In this document: piece by piece, positions 12,501-22,100 of the stretch
Position numbering within the stretch: the stretch's first letter is position 1
How the letters are laid out: every line of letters starts with the position of its first letter
Source of the DNA: Rhodococcus sp. 14-2483-1-2
GTDB lineage: Bacteria > Actinomycetota > Actinomycetes > Mycobacteriales > Mycobacteriaceae
Reading direction: 5' to 3'
NCBI RefSeq assembly: GCF_002259405.1
Contig: NZ_NPFW01000006.1
Location: forward strand, 124,001-188,000
Length of the DNA stretch: 64,000 bases
Translations under genes and position numbers: made by a program
The notes under the pieces: model-generated
What the model was told of the DNA's origin: nothing
The model's database searches: none
The model's input: the letters and a program-made list of their open reading frames with translations, nothing else

Positions 12501-13156
12501 GCCTGCGTATCGGCCTCGACGACGACTTCTTCCGATCGGGCGGAGACAGCATCAGCGCGGTTCTGCTCGCCGCCAAAGCAACTCGAACGGGTCTGACGTT
12601 CACCGTCCGCGATGTGTTCGAACTCCGCACGTTGGCCGACATCGCCCGGCGCAGCGCTGCATCCGCGCAGTACCGCTCCCCCGCACGCACAACGACGGCA
12701 TCGCCGGGTACCCCGGTGCCACTGCCCACCGGGGTACGCGCAGCGAAGAACGCCGGGATCGTCGAACACGTGCACACCGTCAGCACGCCCGTTGCCCGCC
12801 CGCTGTCCGCCGACGACCTCGTCGAGATCGAACGGTCGCTTCGGGAACGCAACGAAGGGCTGCGGTTGGCGATCGACACACGGCGAAAGACGTTGTGGCG
12901 CGCCCGTATCGTGCCGCCGGACGGACCATCGGCCGAACCTCTCGACACGTCCTCGGGACGGGGGTACCGCATCGAGTCGGTGGCCTCGTCCGACGGCCCA
13001 CACGTCGAGGTGACGGTCCACGCACTGATCGGCGACGACACCACAGCGCGCGACCTCGCCGCGGCCGTGGCGGCTGTGGCCGCCGGCCGGTCGCCCGAGG
13101 ACATCCGCTCGCATCACCGCCCGACCTCCGACGAAGGAGCTCAACTCCGTGCATGA
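3575..13156 (+). CDS. Siderophore NRPS, three modules (C-A-T-C-A-T-C-A-T plus truncated E-like tail)
   Basis: A 3193-residue nonribosomal peptide synthetase. Domains with approximate positions: C1 (HHIVVDA at 133), A1 (TSGSTGKPKG at 560, FDISVNE at 607), T1 (GGDSLL at 953), C2 (HHIATDD at 1124), A2 (FDVSVWE at 1636), T2 (GGHSM at 1975), C3 (HHIAFDEWS at 2148), A3 (FDVSVWE at 2651), T3 (GGDSIS at 2987). The specificity pockets read by hand are DINYWGGIGK for A1, which I recall from N5-hydroxyornithine-type domains, DVWHVSLVDK for A2 (classic Ser) and DVWHISLIDK for A3 (Ser). C1 starts in the EntF style (QxxxWxAQQ), fitting an initiating C domain that takes an acyl or aryl group. T3 has the GGDSI form typical of carriers before epimerization domains, and the last about 170 residues look like the front half of such a domain with a ruined active site. 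A GAGGAG ribosome site lies 8 bases before the ATG. Confidence 0.93.
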   Translation: MHSARGESLDLTPSQLDVWTAQQLRPDSAEFNIGWVVDLKEMSDADAARLVHSIDTVLRAADNLHVMFTDDGSQVRQVLTPPTANVQRVECDPAAADEAIRSDLDTVRSLDGPLFTHTVFDLGDGHLRWYQGYHHIVVDAYAVRALTRAVADVWNGGKTPTWSSRMLLDEELEYRGSDHARIDSEEIARRADRVENAVALADKADPTETGCSTLDFAQSDIDLPADARTLTAAVLMYVYRVSGHRTVTVSTALHTRSNSVRREQLGMLSRTHPMRVTIEPSDRLSDVEAGLVPELDALRAHGRAAGSPTHCASINMMVWKSPISFGDQQIRMRGVRLGPVDDIDFAVESEPGLGTVIDVRGPRAAARVHRDRLRSFLRALRSDTPVSAPNILSDTEYESVVHSFNDTAEPTQERTVPAVFRESARLHSESVAVVDGPRRITYAELQRRVDELATELSARGLTSEQTVGIGIARSAETVVAALAVMAAGGAFVPVDPSWPLARREDVAAQARIGLLCIRFDSDALDSVASVPVDLENWVHAHHAHTMPEADIHGSSLAYVMFTSGSTGKPKGAMIRHDAICARMDWQTNRLLNFRRDDAALFKAPLSFDISVNEFLLPLVSGGRVVIAGPGDERDPDRLLDLIANERVTFVYLVSSMLDVLLDIDASATGDRAGRLTGLRHVWCGGEVLTPSLFARFRAQLDTTLYHGYGPAEATIGVSHVVYSDTADRIATSIGAPNPNTALYVLGEDLRPLPIGTDGELYAAGYLLGRGYVHAPASTASRFVANPFCDNGSRLYRTGDRARWTPEGTLEFAGRVDNQVKIRGMRLELEDVESVLAGHPDVRHCAVTVRTTPAGSAYLAAYVVPVAGAETDARRIRSWAADNLPEYMVPSGVLVLESFPLTANGKLDRRALGEPELAGSEDYRAPSTPREATVCSAFADVLGRDRVGADDDFFSHGGDSLLAVRLGQSLARRTGQSVPISAVFDHRTPSALARWLVDAAPATVPLTTGGDVSEPVLSDAQRRMLALHQWAPHSASYTVPVEWQFDGPIDSTALGAALLDVVNRHAILRTVYPDHERPVVLDTVDSVLDVTEVSPAPESIVFDVTEEPPVRAWWNRTNNRLTVAFHHIATDDRSESVFRSDLAAAYAARANGVEPELPTLAVQYGDFASWSHDVLGTSDDPTSTASRMLAHWKRTLAEPPVSPLARTGAVGDAGETLHFALSSADADALRRAAADAGVSLFMMCHAATALAVSAMTGATDILVAAPVSLRTDSALDASIGCFLNTLILRTRMVGDETLDRFLHGVRSADLSAFDHQALAYEDVVSQCGLSDTTVPSVMTVLLSDTGEDTRLQLGTQDGRREAPSTATAKFPITFTVDDRGSSMAYSVEYATAVLDADLAEQYARSFSHALRTLADDLSVPVSRRTLTDPSVTGLVADTWAHGEPAPMAESVLPQLVSDTIRAHPDRVAVVHRDHTVDFAQLDRDADALAGALLDAGVGPDDVVGVHVPRSYELVLSLVAVHRAGAAYLPLDSGLPEERLRYIAADAELRVVLSTELSLPFTDVAVLDPSNTSATGTRPVPAPLRPDNTAYVIYTSGSTGKPKGTAVSHRAAVNRLEWMRDRYDVGIDDRILQKTPAGFDVSVWEFFLPLITGATLVVADPNGHTDPEYLHRLIDDAGVTIAHFVPSMLTEYLAGTPLDNAPNPTLRLLVCSGEALPRSTARRALDALPHVRLDNLYGPTEAAVDVTAHRVRFDDEAASVPIGAPVRNTSTYVLDHALRPVPPGAPGDLYLGGVQLARGYTGAPALTAGRFVADPHSGDGRRLYRTGDRALWSATGELVYLGRDDDQVKLNGMRVELGEIVDALVTVPGIDNAAVLVRDGSLIAYVVTSAGTDLSDGDVVRSLSTTLPRHMIPATCVRLDSLPTTSNGKLDRRALPDPVRVEAADEPARTETERAVAAAFADALGIRSVGRTTDFLAAGGHSMGAIAVLGRIRRELGVRIPLGGFMSEPTVHAVARLCESSSPCDIRTTENVARRDRSALTPGQFRMWMDWNVRGTGATYNVPLAWRRSESVDTEALGAALRDVVERHEILRTVYPSPAGEPTARIVPVPETIMVSTEESVTDVVRTAFDLGTDIPIRAFTTAEHFVIVVHHIAFDEWSRDVLLDDLTFAYSARSAGHRPLWHSDATQYADVEEPVDIDSGLDSWMQVLNGAPESTELPLDRPRRARRTDTRTAGSVQRNLPRGAVAGLKSVAVRTGTTMPMLTSAVVAVALAGSGAGDDVCIGLPVSTRAGAPDTIGYFLNTVVLRVDLSGSPSLRTVVDRVRGATLNAYDLAHVPFERVVAASGSESLFDVMVVHQVPPRRSSELTLGDSVLEPEAVSTHTAKFDVLVEFAESVDGLAVTIDYATDVFDDDTALALLERLVNNATALATDPAVSIAELGGPSAAEADAVAQWNDTSFPADDATLIDLLDGGAAHRPDAVAVRFAGSDLTFRELTDRSEALARRLSEFGARPGSVVAVAVPRSLELLVSIMAVIRSGAAYLPLDTSYPEDRIRFTVEDARPIAIVGRPGDVEFADGTTPVVDPLDSSTAMPSTTLVRPAPDDAAYVIYTSGSTGRPKGVVNTHRAIVGHLRWMQDEYRLGHDDVVLQKTPAGFDVSVWEFFLAATVGASTVLAEPDGHRDPQYIGRVIREEAVTIIHFVPPMLDAFLSATDASACTSLRRIICSGEALLPDLARRARAALPGVRLDNLYGPTEAAIDVTAYTVADVDPRSSVPIGTPVHNTGIRILDSHLRPVPLGVAGDLYIAGIQLARGYHRRPSLTASRFVADPHGSPGDRLYRTGDIARWRRSGDIEFLGRADDQIKIRGQRVELGEVAAAITDECPDIESAVAVVRDGSIIAYVVARVSGSLPVDIDDRLRQRLPEHMVPAAIVPLGAIPVTVNGKLDRRALPEPAVEARDHRAPDTDAERALLHIAENDLGLRIGLDDDFFRSGGDSISAVLLAAKATRTGLTFTVRDVFELRTLADIARRSAASAQYRSPARTTTASPGTPVPLPTGVRAAKNAGIVEHVHTVSTPVARPLSADDLVEIERSLRERNEGLRLAIDTRRKTLWRARIVPPDGPSAEPLDTSSGRGYRIESVASSDGPHVEVTVHALIGDDTTARDLAAAVAAVAAGRSPEDIRSHHRPTSDEGAQLRA
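12655..13153 (+). other. Truncated condensation/epimerization-like remnant at the C terminus of NRPS 1
   Basis: After carrier T3 the protein continues for about 170 residues that resemble the first half of a C/E-superfamily fold (an LRLAIDTRRKTLWRA stretch, then HALIGDDTT where HHxxxDG would sit). Both catalytic His residues are compromised and the rest of the domain is missing. With the GGDSI carrier just before it, the simplest reading is a decayed epimerization domain that may now act only as a docking tail. Confidence 0.6.
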
Positions 13157-16100
13157 CACCACCTACGCAGCTCGTTCGGTCGGCACGACACTGTCCGCCG
13201 CACAAACGGACATGTGGATTGCGCACCAGGCCGACCCGACCAGCGCCGCATTCAACATCGGCTTCGAGATCTCCTTCCCCTCGGACCTCGACGTCGACAG
13301 ACTGCTCACGTCCATCGATTCGGTCCTCGACCGATACCGAGGCGGACGGTCCCGCTTCACCACCGATCACGACGGCAGGCCCGTCCGCATCTCGTCCGAC
13401 GCTCGAATCGTCACCACGCTGGTCGACGGACGTGGACAGGATGCAGTAGCGACGACGGCGGTCCTCGCCGCGAAGGATCTGAGCACCCCGCTCGATCTCG
13501 AATTCGATCAGCTGATGAGCTCGGTACTGGTGTCGAGCGACAACGGTCACGTGTGGTACTTCCGCGCACACCACATCGTTCTCGACGCTGCGGGTGCGGT
13601 GCTGCTCGCGACCGCTGTCACCGACACGTACGTCCACGGCGACACGGACCGCAGCCCCTGGCTCGCCGACAGTGCTGTGGCCGAGGATGTTTCGTACCGG
13701 GAGTCCGAGCAGTTCCTGCGCGACCGCGAGTTCTGGCGCACGCGGCTCGCAGCGGCCGCACCTCCGATCACGTTGCTACCGATGCCTGCAGCCCCCACCG
13801 GGTCGGTGTACGAGAGAAGGACGGACCTGCCCGCCCATCTGGTCGGTGCGCTTGGCGGCCTCGCCGAATCCGCTCGGGTACGGCCGGCGCACGTCTATCT
13901 CGCCGTCTACGCGGCGTTCGTGCACCGCTGGTCGGGAGAACGAGACGTGACCCTGACGTTGCCCACCGCTGCACGGACCACGGACCTGTTGCGCTCCGAA
14001 CCGTGCACCGTCTCGACGACTCATCCGTTGACGGTGCGTATCGAGCCGCTCGACAGCGTCGCCGACGTCGCACGAAAGATCAGGAGTTCGCTGGCCGAAT
14101 CGCATCCCCACCGCCGCTACCGCGGCGAGGACATGATCCGCGATCGCGCGCTCGGACAGCCGAGCACAGCCGGACGCTCGTTCGGTCCTGGCGCGAACAT
14201 CATTGTCGGGGAGGTCGATTCGCACGGTATCGGCTGGTCGGGACAGGCACTGAGCGTAGGGCCGTTCAACGACCTCGAGTTCGTTCTGACCTGCATCGGG
14301 CCGTCCGCGCCCGTCACGGTTCAGATGCGAGGGGACCGCGCCAGTGCCTCCGATATCGACACGCGCTTCGACGCACTGGCCGTTCTACTGGCCGCGATCG
14401 GCGCCGCACCCGATCTGCCGATCAGCGAACTGACGTTGGTCGACGAACCGACCGGATCACGGATCGTCCACGCCTTCAACGACACCGACTCCGTGATCGA
14501 CCGCACCCCGGTACCCGACATGTTCGCCGAGCGCGCGCGTGATCGTCCCGGCAGCATCGCCATCGTCGACGGTACGCGCCACATCACCTACGAGCGTGCC
14601 GCCGCGATGGTCGAGCAGCTGGCGTCCACGCTCGTCGCGAACGGCCTTCGCGCCGAGGACGTCGTGGCCCTGAGCATGCCGCGCTCGGCGGAAATGGTGA
14701 TCTCTCTGCTGGCCGTCCTGCGGGCAGGCGGCGCGTTCGTACCGTTGGACCCGTCCTGGCCACGGGACCGACGAGAACGCGTACTCACCGATTCCGGCAC
14801 ACGAGTCGTTCTCTCGCATCCTGATTCGGCGCACCTCGACGATTCCTCCGTCGTGCCGAACGAGACGGTCGTGAACCTCGACGACTGGCAGTTCGATCAC
14901 CCGGCGGTCCGTTGCGAGTTCGAGGCTCTCACGGCCGATCGGCTGGCCTACGTCATCTTCACGTCGGGATCCACCGGCCGACCCAAGGGTGCCATGATTC
15001 GACACGGTGCGATCTCCGAACGCCTGAACTGGCAGCGGACGGACATCCTCGGTTTCGGCGCGGACGACGCGGCACTGTTCAAGGCACCGTTGGCATTCGA
15101 CATCTCGATCAACGAGATCCTGCTGCCGCTGGTGTGCGGTGGCCGCGTCGTCGTCGCGAAGGACGGCGGCGAGCGGGACCCGTTCTATCTCCTCGACACC
15201 ATCGCCCGCGAACGCGTGACGTTCGTCTACCTGGTGTCGTCGATGCTCGAGTCACTGCTGCACCTCGACACCGACAACGCCCTGTCCGGGTTGCGGCACG
15301 TCTGGTGCGGCGGAGAGGTCCTCACCCCTGACCTGTTCTCCCGCTTTCGGGATCGACTGGACACGACCCTCTACCACGGTTATGGGCCGGCCGAGGCGAC
15401 CATCGGTGTCTCCCATGTGATCTACCACGACGCGGACGACCGAATCGCCACTTCCATCGGTCGACCGAACCCCAACACTCAACTCTACGTTCTCGATTCA
15501 CGACTTCGCCCGGTCCCGATCGGGTGCGGCGGCGAACTCTACGCAGCAGGGGCGCTGCTCGGACGCGGATACCGCAACGCGTCGGCGCTGACCGCGGCAC
15601 GATTCGTGGGCAACCCGTTCGCAGCCGACGGCTCGGCGATGTACCGGACCGGCGACCTCGCCCGGTGGCGGTCGGACGGCTCACTCGACTTCCTCGGTCG
15701 GGCCGACAACCAGGTCAAGATTCGCGGCATGCGGTTGGAATTGGAAGACATCGAATCGGCACTGTCCGACCACCCCTCGGTGCGCTACGCCGCGGTCACC
15801 GTCCTGCACCGAGAGTCGGGAGACGTGCTGAGTGCGTACGCGATCCCCACGGATCGCGAAGGCATCGATCGCGAACAGCTGCAGACGGTCCTGACGTCGT
15901 GGTTACAGAGCAAGCTCCCCGAGTACATGGTCCCCACGTACATGACCATCCTCGACGACGTCCCCGTCACCGCGAACGGCAAGCTCGACCGCAGAGCGCT
16001 CCCGGAACCGACAGCGAACCCCGCGGGTCGCGACGCTCCTCGCACCGAGATCGAGAAGCGTCTGTGCCTGGTCTTCGCGGCGGTGCTGTCCGTGCCGAAC

Positions 16101-19100
16101 ATCGGTGTTTCCGACGACTTCTTCTCTCTCGGCGGTCATTCGCTGATGGCGCTACGACTGGCGGTTGCACTGCACGCCGAGTTCGGTGTCCGCGTCGGTT
16201 TGCCCGTGTTGTTCGATCATCGGACGGTCGCCTCACTCGGCGCAGCAATCGATTTCACTGCAGGTGCTCAGGTCGGCAGGCCAGGTGACCATTCGGACGC
16301 CGACGGGGCACCCGTGTCGTTCGGGCAGGAACAACTACTGTTCCTGGAGAGCCTGTCCGGCCCGTCCACGGCGTATCTGCTCACGCTCGATCTCGAACCG
16401 GACGAGCCTCTCGACCCCGTCGCCCTGCACCGAGCCGGCGTGGAACTCGTTGCGCGACATCCCATTCTGCGCACCGTGTATCCGGCCGGTTCGGGCGACT
16501 GGACCCAACACGTTCTGTCGGTCGACGAGGCAGCCGACAAGTTCCGCGTCGAACCGACAGTCACGGTGCCGACGCCCATCGATCTGCAGTCCGAGCTGCC
16601 GATTCGGCTGTCCTGCGACGCAACCCGATTACGCATCACGCTGCACCACATCGCGTGCGATCAGGAGTCGGTGAAGATTCTGGTCGACGAGCTCGCCGCG
16701 GCGTACGGGCGCTCTCTCGGCAACGCCGCAGACCCACTGCCGTCGACGACGCACACCGCCGCGACGTACGCGCAGTTCGCGCGGTGGCAGCGTGAGACCG
16801 CAACCGATCGGTCCGACCTCGACTTCTGGGTCGAGCGACTCGGCCACGTTCCTCCGGTCACTGCGCTCCCGCACGACTTCGAGCGCAGGGCCGACGCCGG
16901 CGGCACCGGAGAACTGGTGACCGTTCCGTTGTCCGACGAACTGTCGGACGCCATCGATCGATCCACGAGCGAAAATGCGGTCACCCCACTCGTACTGCTG
17001 CACACTGCCGTCGCAATGGTGTTGCGAGCCAGAGGTTCCGGTGACATCGTCCCGATCGGCACCGCGGTGGACAGTCGCAATGATGCACAGTTGGCAAGCA
17101 CGGTGGGCTTTTTCGTCAATACTGTCGTGCTCTCGGCATCGGTCGACGACGCGCTGACGTTCACCGAGTTGGTCGATCGAGTGCGCTCGAGCGATCTGGA
17201 GGCGTACGACCACCGCGACGTGCCGTTCGAAGCAGTCGTCGCGACCCTCGACCCGCCGCGGACACCGGGTGTCAACCCGTTGTTCCAAGTCATGATCGCG
17301 GACGTCGACGATCGCCCGATCCGTCCGAACTTCGGACACGTCGGCACCCGTTCGGCTTTCGGGGGCGGATCGCTGGCTGCGAAGTTCGACCTGACGTTCG
17401 GAATCGGGTTCACCGCCGACGGCCGACGCTCGCTCACCCTCGTGTACGACCGCGACCTCTTCACCGAGACGACCGCGCGGACGCTGCTCTCCGGGGTCCA
17501 CGCCGTCCTCGTGCAGGGCACTCGTCATCCGCGACTCGTGGTGGCCGAGATCGCTGTACCGACCACCCCAGGATCGTCCGGCACCGCCCGGCTCGCACCG
17601 GCGCAACTGAGGATGCTCGATGCCGGAATCTCGGACGACGCCTGTGTCGAATGGACGGTGCCGGGCGGGTCGCCGGCCACCGCCTACCGACTGATGGCGG
17701 AATTCGACGCTCTGCGGATGACCCTCGTTCGCGACGGCGACGGTGGGCGGCACATCGCGATCGCCTCGGTGGACGATGCCATCGCACGCCCGCTCGATGG
17801 GACCATCGACGTCGGCTCGAGACCGGTCACCGCAACCGAATCCGAGTCCGGCACCGTACTACGCGCCCATCCGTTGTTCGTCGATGCCGAATCGTGGCCA
17901 CCCGTCGCGGTGGACTCGACGCTCGACTTCGCGGACTACCTGCGCGAGTTGGATTCTCGTGCGACGGATCTCGGGATCGTCGAGCATGCAGAAGCCTGGC
18001 TGGACTTCGGCGACGACGTGCTGGAAGCCACCGTCACCGAGTTCCCGGCCGGAGAACCTGGAACGGCCGATGCAGACGTGTGGGACACCGCGGATGCGCT
18101 GGACACCGCGGATGCGCTCGATACCGACCGCACCCGCGCTGCCGCACTGATCGCCCTGGCGCGCACTCTCACCGATCTCGGTGCCGGCGAGGCGTGGTTG
18201 GTCGAGATCGACGAACCCGACCGGGATGGACACGCTCGTACGATCGGGCATCTGCGCAGAAGGTATCCGTTCTCCCTGAGTTCGGCGGATGCCCAGAGGA
18301 GCATCGACGAATTCCTGAATGCGCACAGGGACGATCCGGACCCGTCGACCTACGACGTGGCCGCATACACGAGCGAACACACGGTCGGTGTGTTCGAGGA
18401 GATGCCACGAGCAACCGTCGCTCTCGTCATCGGCCGATCTCCACAGTTCACGGAGATGCGCAGCTCTGCACCGACGTTCGCGTTGACGACGGGCTCGTCG
18501 ATCCGCGCTCGTGTGACGGCGGCGGACCGGGCTCTCGGCGGCCTACCGGTAGCGGATGCCGCTCGAACCTGGGCCTCACACTTGCGGACCGCGCTCACCG
18601 ATGCGCGGCGCAACGGGGATTCGGCGGACCTCGTTCCCCTGCTGTCGGACATGGATGCGGCTCGGTTGCGGCGGAGTTTCGGACCGGTGCGGCACGTGTG
18701 GCCGCTCTCGCCCCTCCAGACCGGCCTGTTGTTTCACCTGCTCGCCGGGAGCGAGGGCGAGGCGGACGTCTACGTCTCGCAGACCGTGGTCGAGCTGTCG
18801 GGACACATCGATCGAGACCGCCTCGCCGCGGCAGCGAGGGCATCGATCGACAAATTCCCCAACGTTGCAGTGGGTTTCGCCGAGATCGGTGATCGCGCAG
18901 TGCAGGTGGTTCCGGAGACGTTCGATGTTCCGTGGACGTACCGCACCGGCAGTGATGTCGACGGGTTCGCCCGCGAACAGGCGTCGATACCGTTCGACGC
19001 CTCGAACCCGCCGCTTCTTCGCTTCGGTCTTCTGTCCGACGGACCGACCCATCATCATCTCGTCTTCACGGCGGAGCACATTCTGCTCGACGGGTGGTCG

Positions 19101-22100
19101 ATCTGGCGATTCCTGATGTCCGTCCTCGACAGCTACACCGACGAGGAGGTCGAACGCAGCAGATCCACAGCATCTTTCGGCACTTACCTGGCGTGGCTCT
19201 CTCGACAGGACCTGCCCGCCGCCGAGAGAGAATGGCAGAGATATCTCGGAGGGATAGACGAGCCCACCCTCGTCGCTCCGCGCCGCCGATCGCTCGGTGC
19301 GACGTCGTCGTCGAACTCTCGGGACCTACGCGTGACCGTGGATCCCGTGGTGTCCCAGGGTCTGCTCGAGGTCGCTGCCACCGCGGGCGTCACCCTCTCG
19401 ACGGTGTTCGAGGCGGCGTGGGGAATGACACTGCGTCGCATTCTGGGCACCGACGACGTGCTCTTCGGATCGGTGGTGTCGGGACGCCCACCCGAGATCG
19501 ACGGAATCGACACCACGATCGGGTTGCTGTTCAACACTCTTCCCACACGATTCACCTCGAACCCGTCGCACACGGTGACCGAGATGCTGCAGAAAGCCCA
19601 GCAGGACAAGCTACTTCATCTGACGCACCCGTACGTCACCCTGTCGGCGCTGCTGCAGATGTCGGGACACCGCGCACTGTTCGACACACTGTTCGTCTTC
19701 CAGAACACCCCGGTGATCTCACCGGAAACACCGTTCGGTCCGCCGGGCAGCCGGGTGCGCGTCGAGAACGTGACGCTGCGCGACGCGACGCACTACCCGC
19801 TGTCGATAGTCGTCGACCCGGACGCCGGGTCCACCTCGGCCCCGACTGCCGGGCTGCGGGTGATGTTCCAGGAGGACGTCGTCGACGAAGTGACGGTACG
19901 CGAGTGGATCGACACCTTCACCCGGACGCTCGACGCGATCACGAAGAACGTCGACGGTCTCGTCGCACGCTGCGACCCACTCACCGACGCGCAACGCGAC
20001 CTGCTGGTGCACCGTTTCAACGACACGGCGCGTGCTGTCCCGGAGTTGTCCGTCTACGACCTTCTGCTGCGCCAGGCCGAGAGTTCTGCATCGTTTCCCG
20101 CGGTTCGTGCAGGCGACACCGTCATGACCTATGCACAGCTGGTCGAGCGAGCGAACCGAACCGCCCGTGTCCTGCTGTCGCTCGGAGCGGGGCCGGACCG
20201 TCGGGTTGCGTTGTTGCTCCCCCGATCCGAGGACATGGTGGTCGCGTTGTTCGCGGTGTTCGCGGCACACAGTGCGTACGTGCCGATCGACCCCGAACAC
20301 CCGCAGGACCGGATCGGTCACATGCTCGCGGTGTCCCAACCCGCGGTGATCCTGACGGATTCGTCTCTCGTCGATCGGCTTCCCGAGCATCTTCGGACTG
20401 CGCCGAGCACGGTGCTTCTGGATCTGTCGCGTGAGGCGATCGACGACGCATCCGGCGCGGCCGTGACCGACGACGATCGCGGCGCACACACCGATCTCGA
20501 CCAACTCGCCTACGTCATCTTCACGTCCGGCTCCACCGGGCGCCCCAAGGGTGTGGCCGTGCCGTACCGAGGTCTGACGAACATGTTCTACAACCACGAG
20601 GCCGCCATCTTCGAGCCGGTTCTTCTCCGTCAGGGCGGCCGACGGATCAGGATTGCGCACACCACGTCGTTCTCGTTCGACGCCTCCTGGGAGCAGCTGC
20701 TGTGGCTGCTCGCGGGCCACGAGGTGCACGTGATCGACGAGGATCTGCGACGCGACCCGGAACAACTGCTCGAGTACTACGACGAGCACCGGATCGATGC
20801 ATTCGACGTGACGCCCACGTACGGAGAACATCTCGTCGATCAAGGACTGCTGGACCGCGAGCGTTGCCGGGATTCGGCATCCGGGTCGGTCGATTCCGGA
20901 GCGACGGGCGTGGTGTTCGTCTCGCTCGGCGGGGAGGCCGTCGGAGACGGTCTGTGGGATGCGTTGCGCTCCGCCCCCGGTGTGGACGGCTACAACCTCT
21001 ACGGGCCGACCGAATACACGATCAACGCACTCGGTGCCGATGTCGCCGACACCGAGCGGCCGAGCCTCGGGCGACCGATCGCGAACACCGCGGCGTACGT
21101 ACTCGATTCCACTCTGTCACCGGCACCCATCGGTGCAGTCGGCGAATTGTATTTGGCCGGAGCGGGATTGGCACGGGGATACTTCGCGATGCCGTCCATG
21201 ACCTCGGACCGTTTCGTCGCCTGCCCGTTCGGTGCACCTGGTGCACGGATGTACCGGACCGGTGATCTGACGAGGCGTCGCCCCGACGGCACACTCGACT
21301 ACCTCGGGCGAGCCGACGATCAGGTCAAGATTCGCGGTCATCGCATCGAGCCGGCCGAGATCTCGAACGTCTTGACCGCGCAGGATCGTGTCGCTCGCGC
21401 TGCGGTCGTCGCCGTGACCGGTTCGGCCGGAGATCGCGCACTGGCCGCGTACATCGTCCCCGAGAAGGGTGCCGCGATCGACGTTGCGATCGTCAAAGCC
21501 GCTCTGCGTCAGCAGCTTCCCGCGTACATGGTTCCGTCCGCCATCACGGTGGTCGACGATGTACCACTGACCGTCAACGGCAAGTTGGACACCCGTGCAC
21601 TGCCTGCACCGGAGTGGGATGCCGCGGCGGCAGATTCGGCCGACGCGGAAAACGCACTCGAACAAGCGATCGCAGACATCTTCGTCGAGATTCTCGGAAC
21701 CACGCGGGTAGGCCGTGACGACGACTTCTTCGCACTCGGCGGGCACTCGCTGCTCGTCGTCCGCCTGACGCGTCGACTCGAGTCCGTGCTCGGCCGATCC
21801 GTCGGAGTTCGAGACGTCTACGCCCGGCCGACGCCTGCCGCACTCGCCGAAACCGCCGCGTCGGGATCGGAATCCGGAACGATGCTCGATCCGGTGTTGC
21901 GGCTGCGCGACGCAGGGCCGAACACGGTGTTCTGCTTCCAGCCCGCAGGTGGCCTGGCGTGGTCGTACATGGGCCTGGTGCGTTTCCTTCCCGCTCCCAC
22001 TTCGGTAGTGGCACTGCAGGATCCGTACCTGTCCGATGGCGAGATCGAACTCGACACGTTCGACGCCCTGGTCGACGACCAGTACCGCCGAATGCGCGAG

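Noticed and set aside
10613-13162. An 849-codon open frame on the minus strand inside NRPS 1
   Set aside because: It is antisense to clear C, A and T domain motifs, has His/Arg/Gly-rich composition without any domain and no ribosome site; a GC-rich shadow frame.
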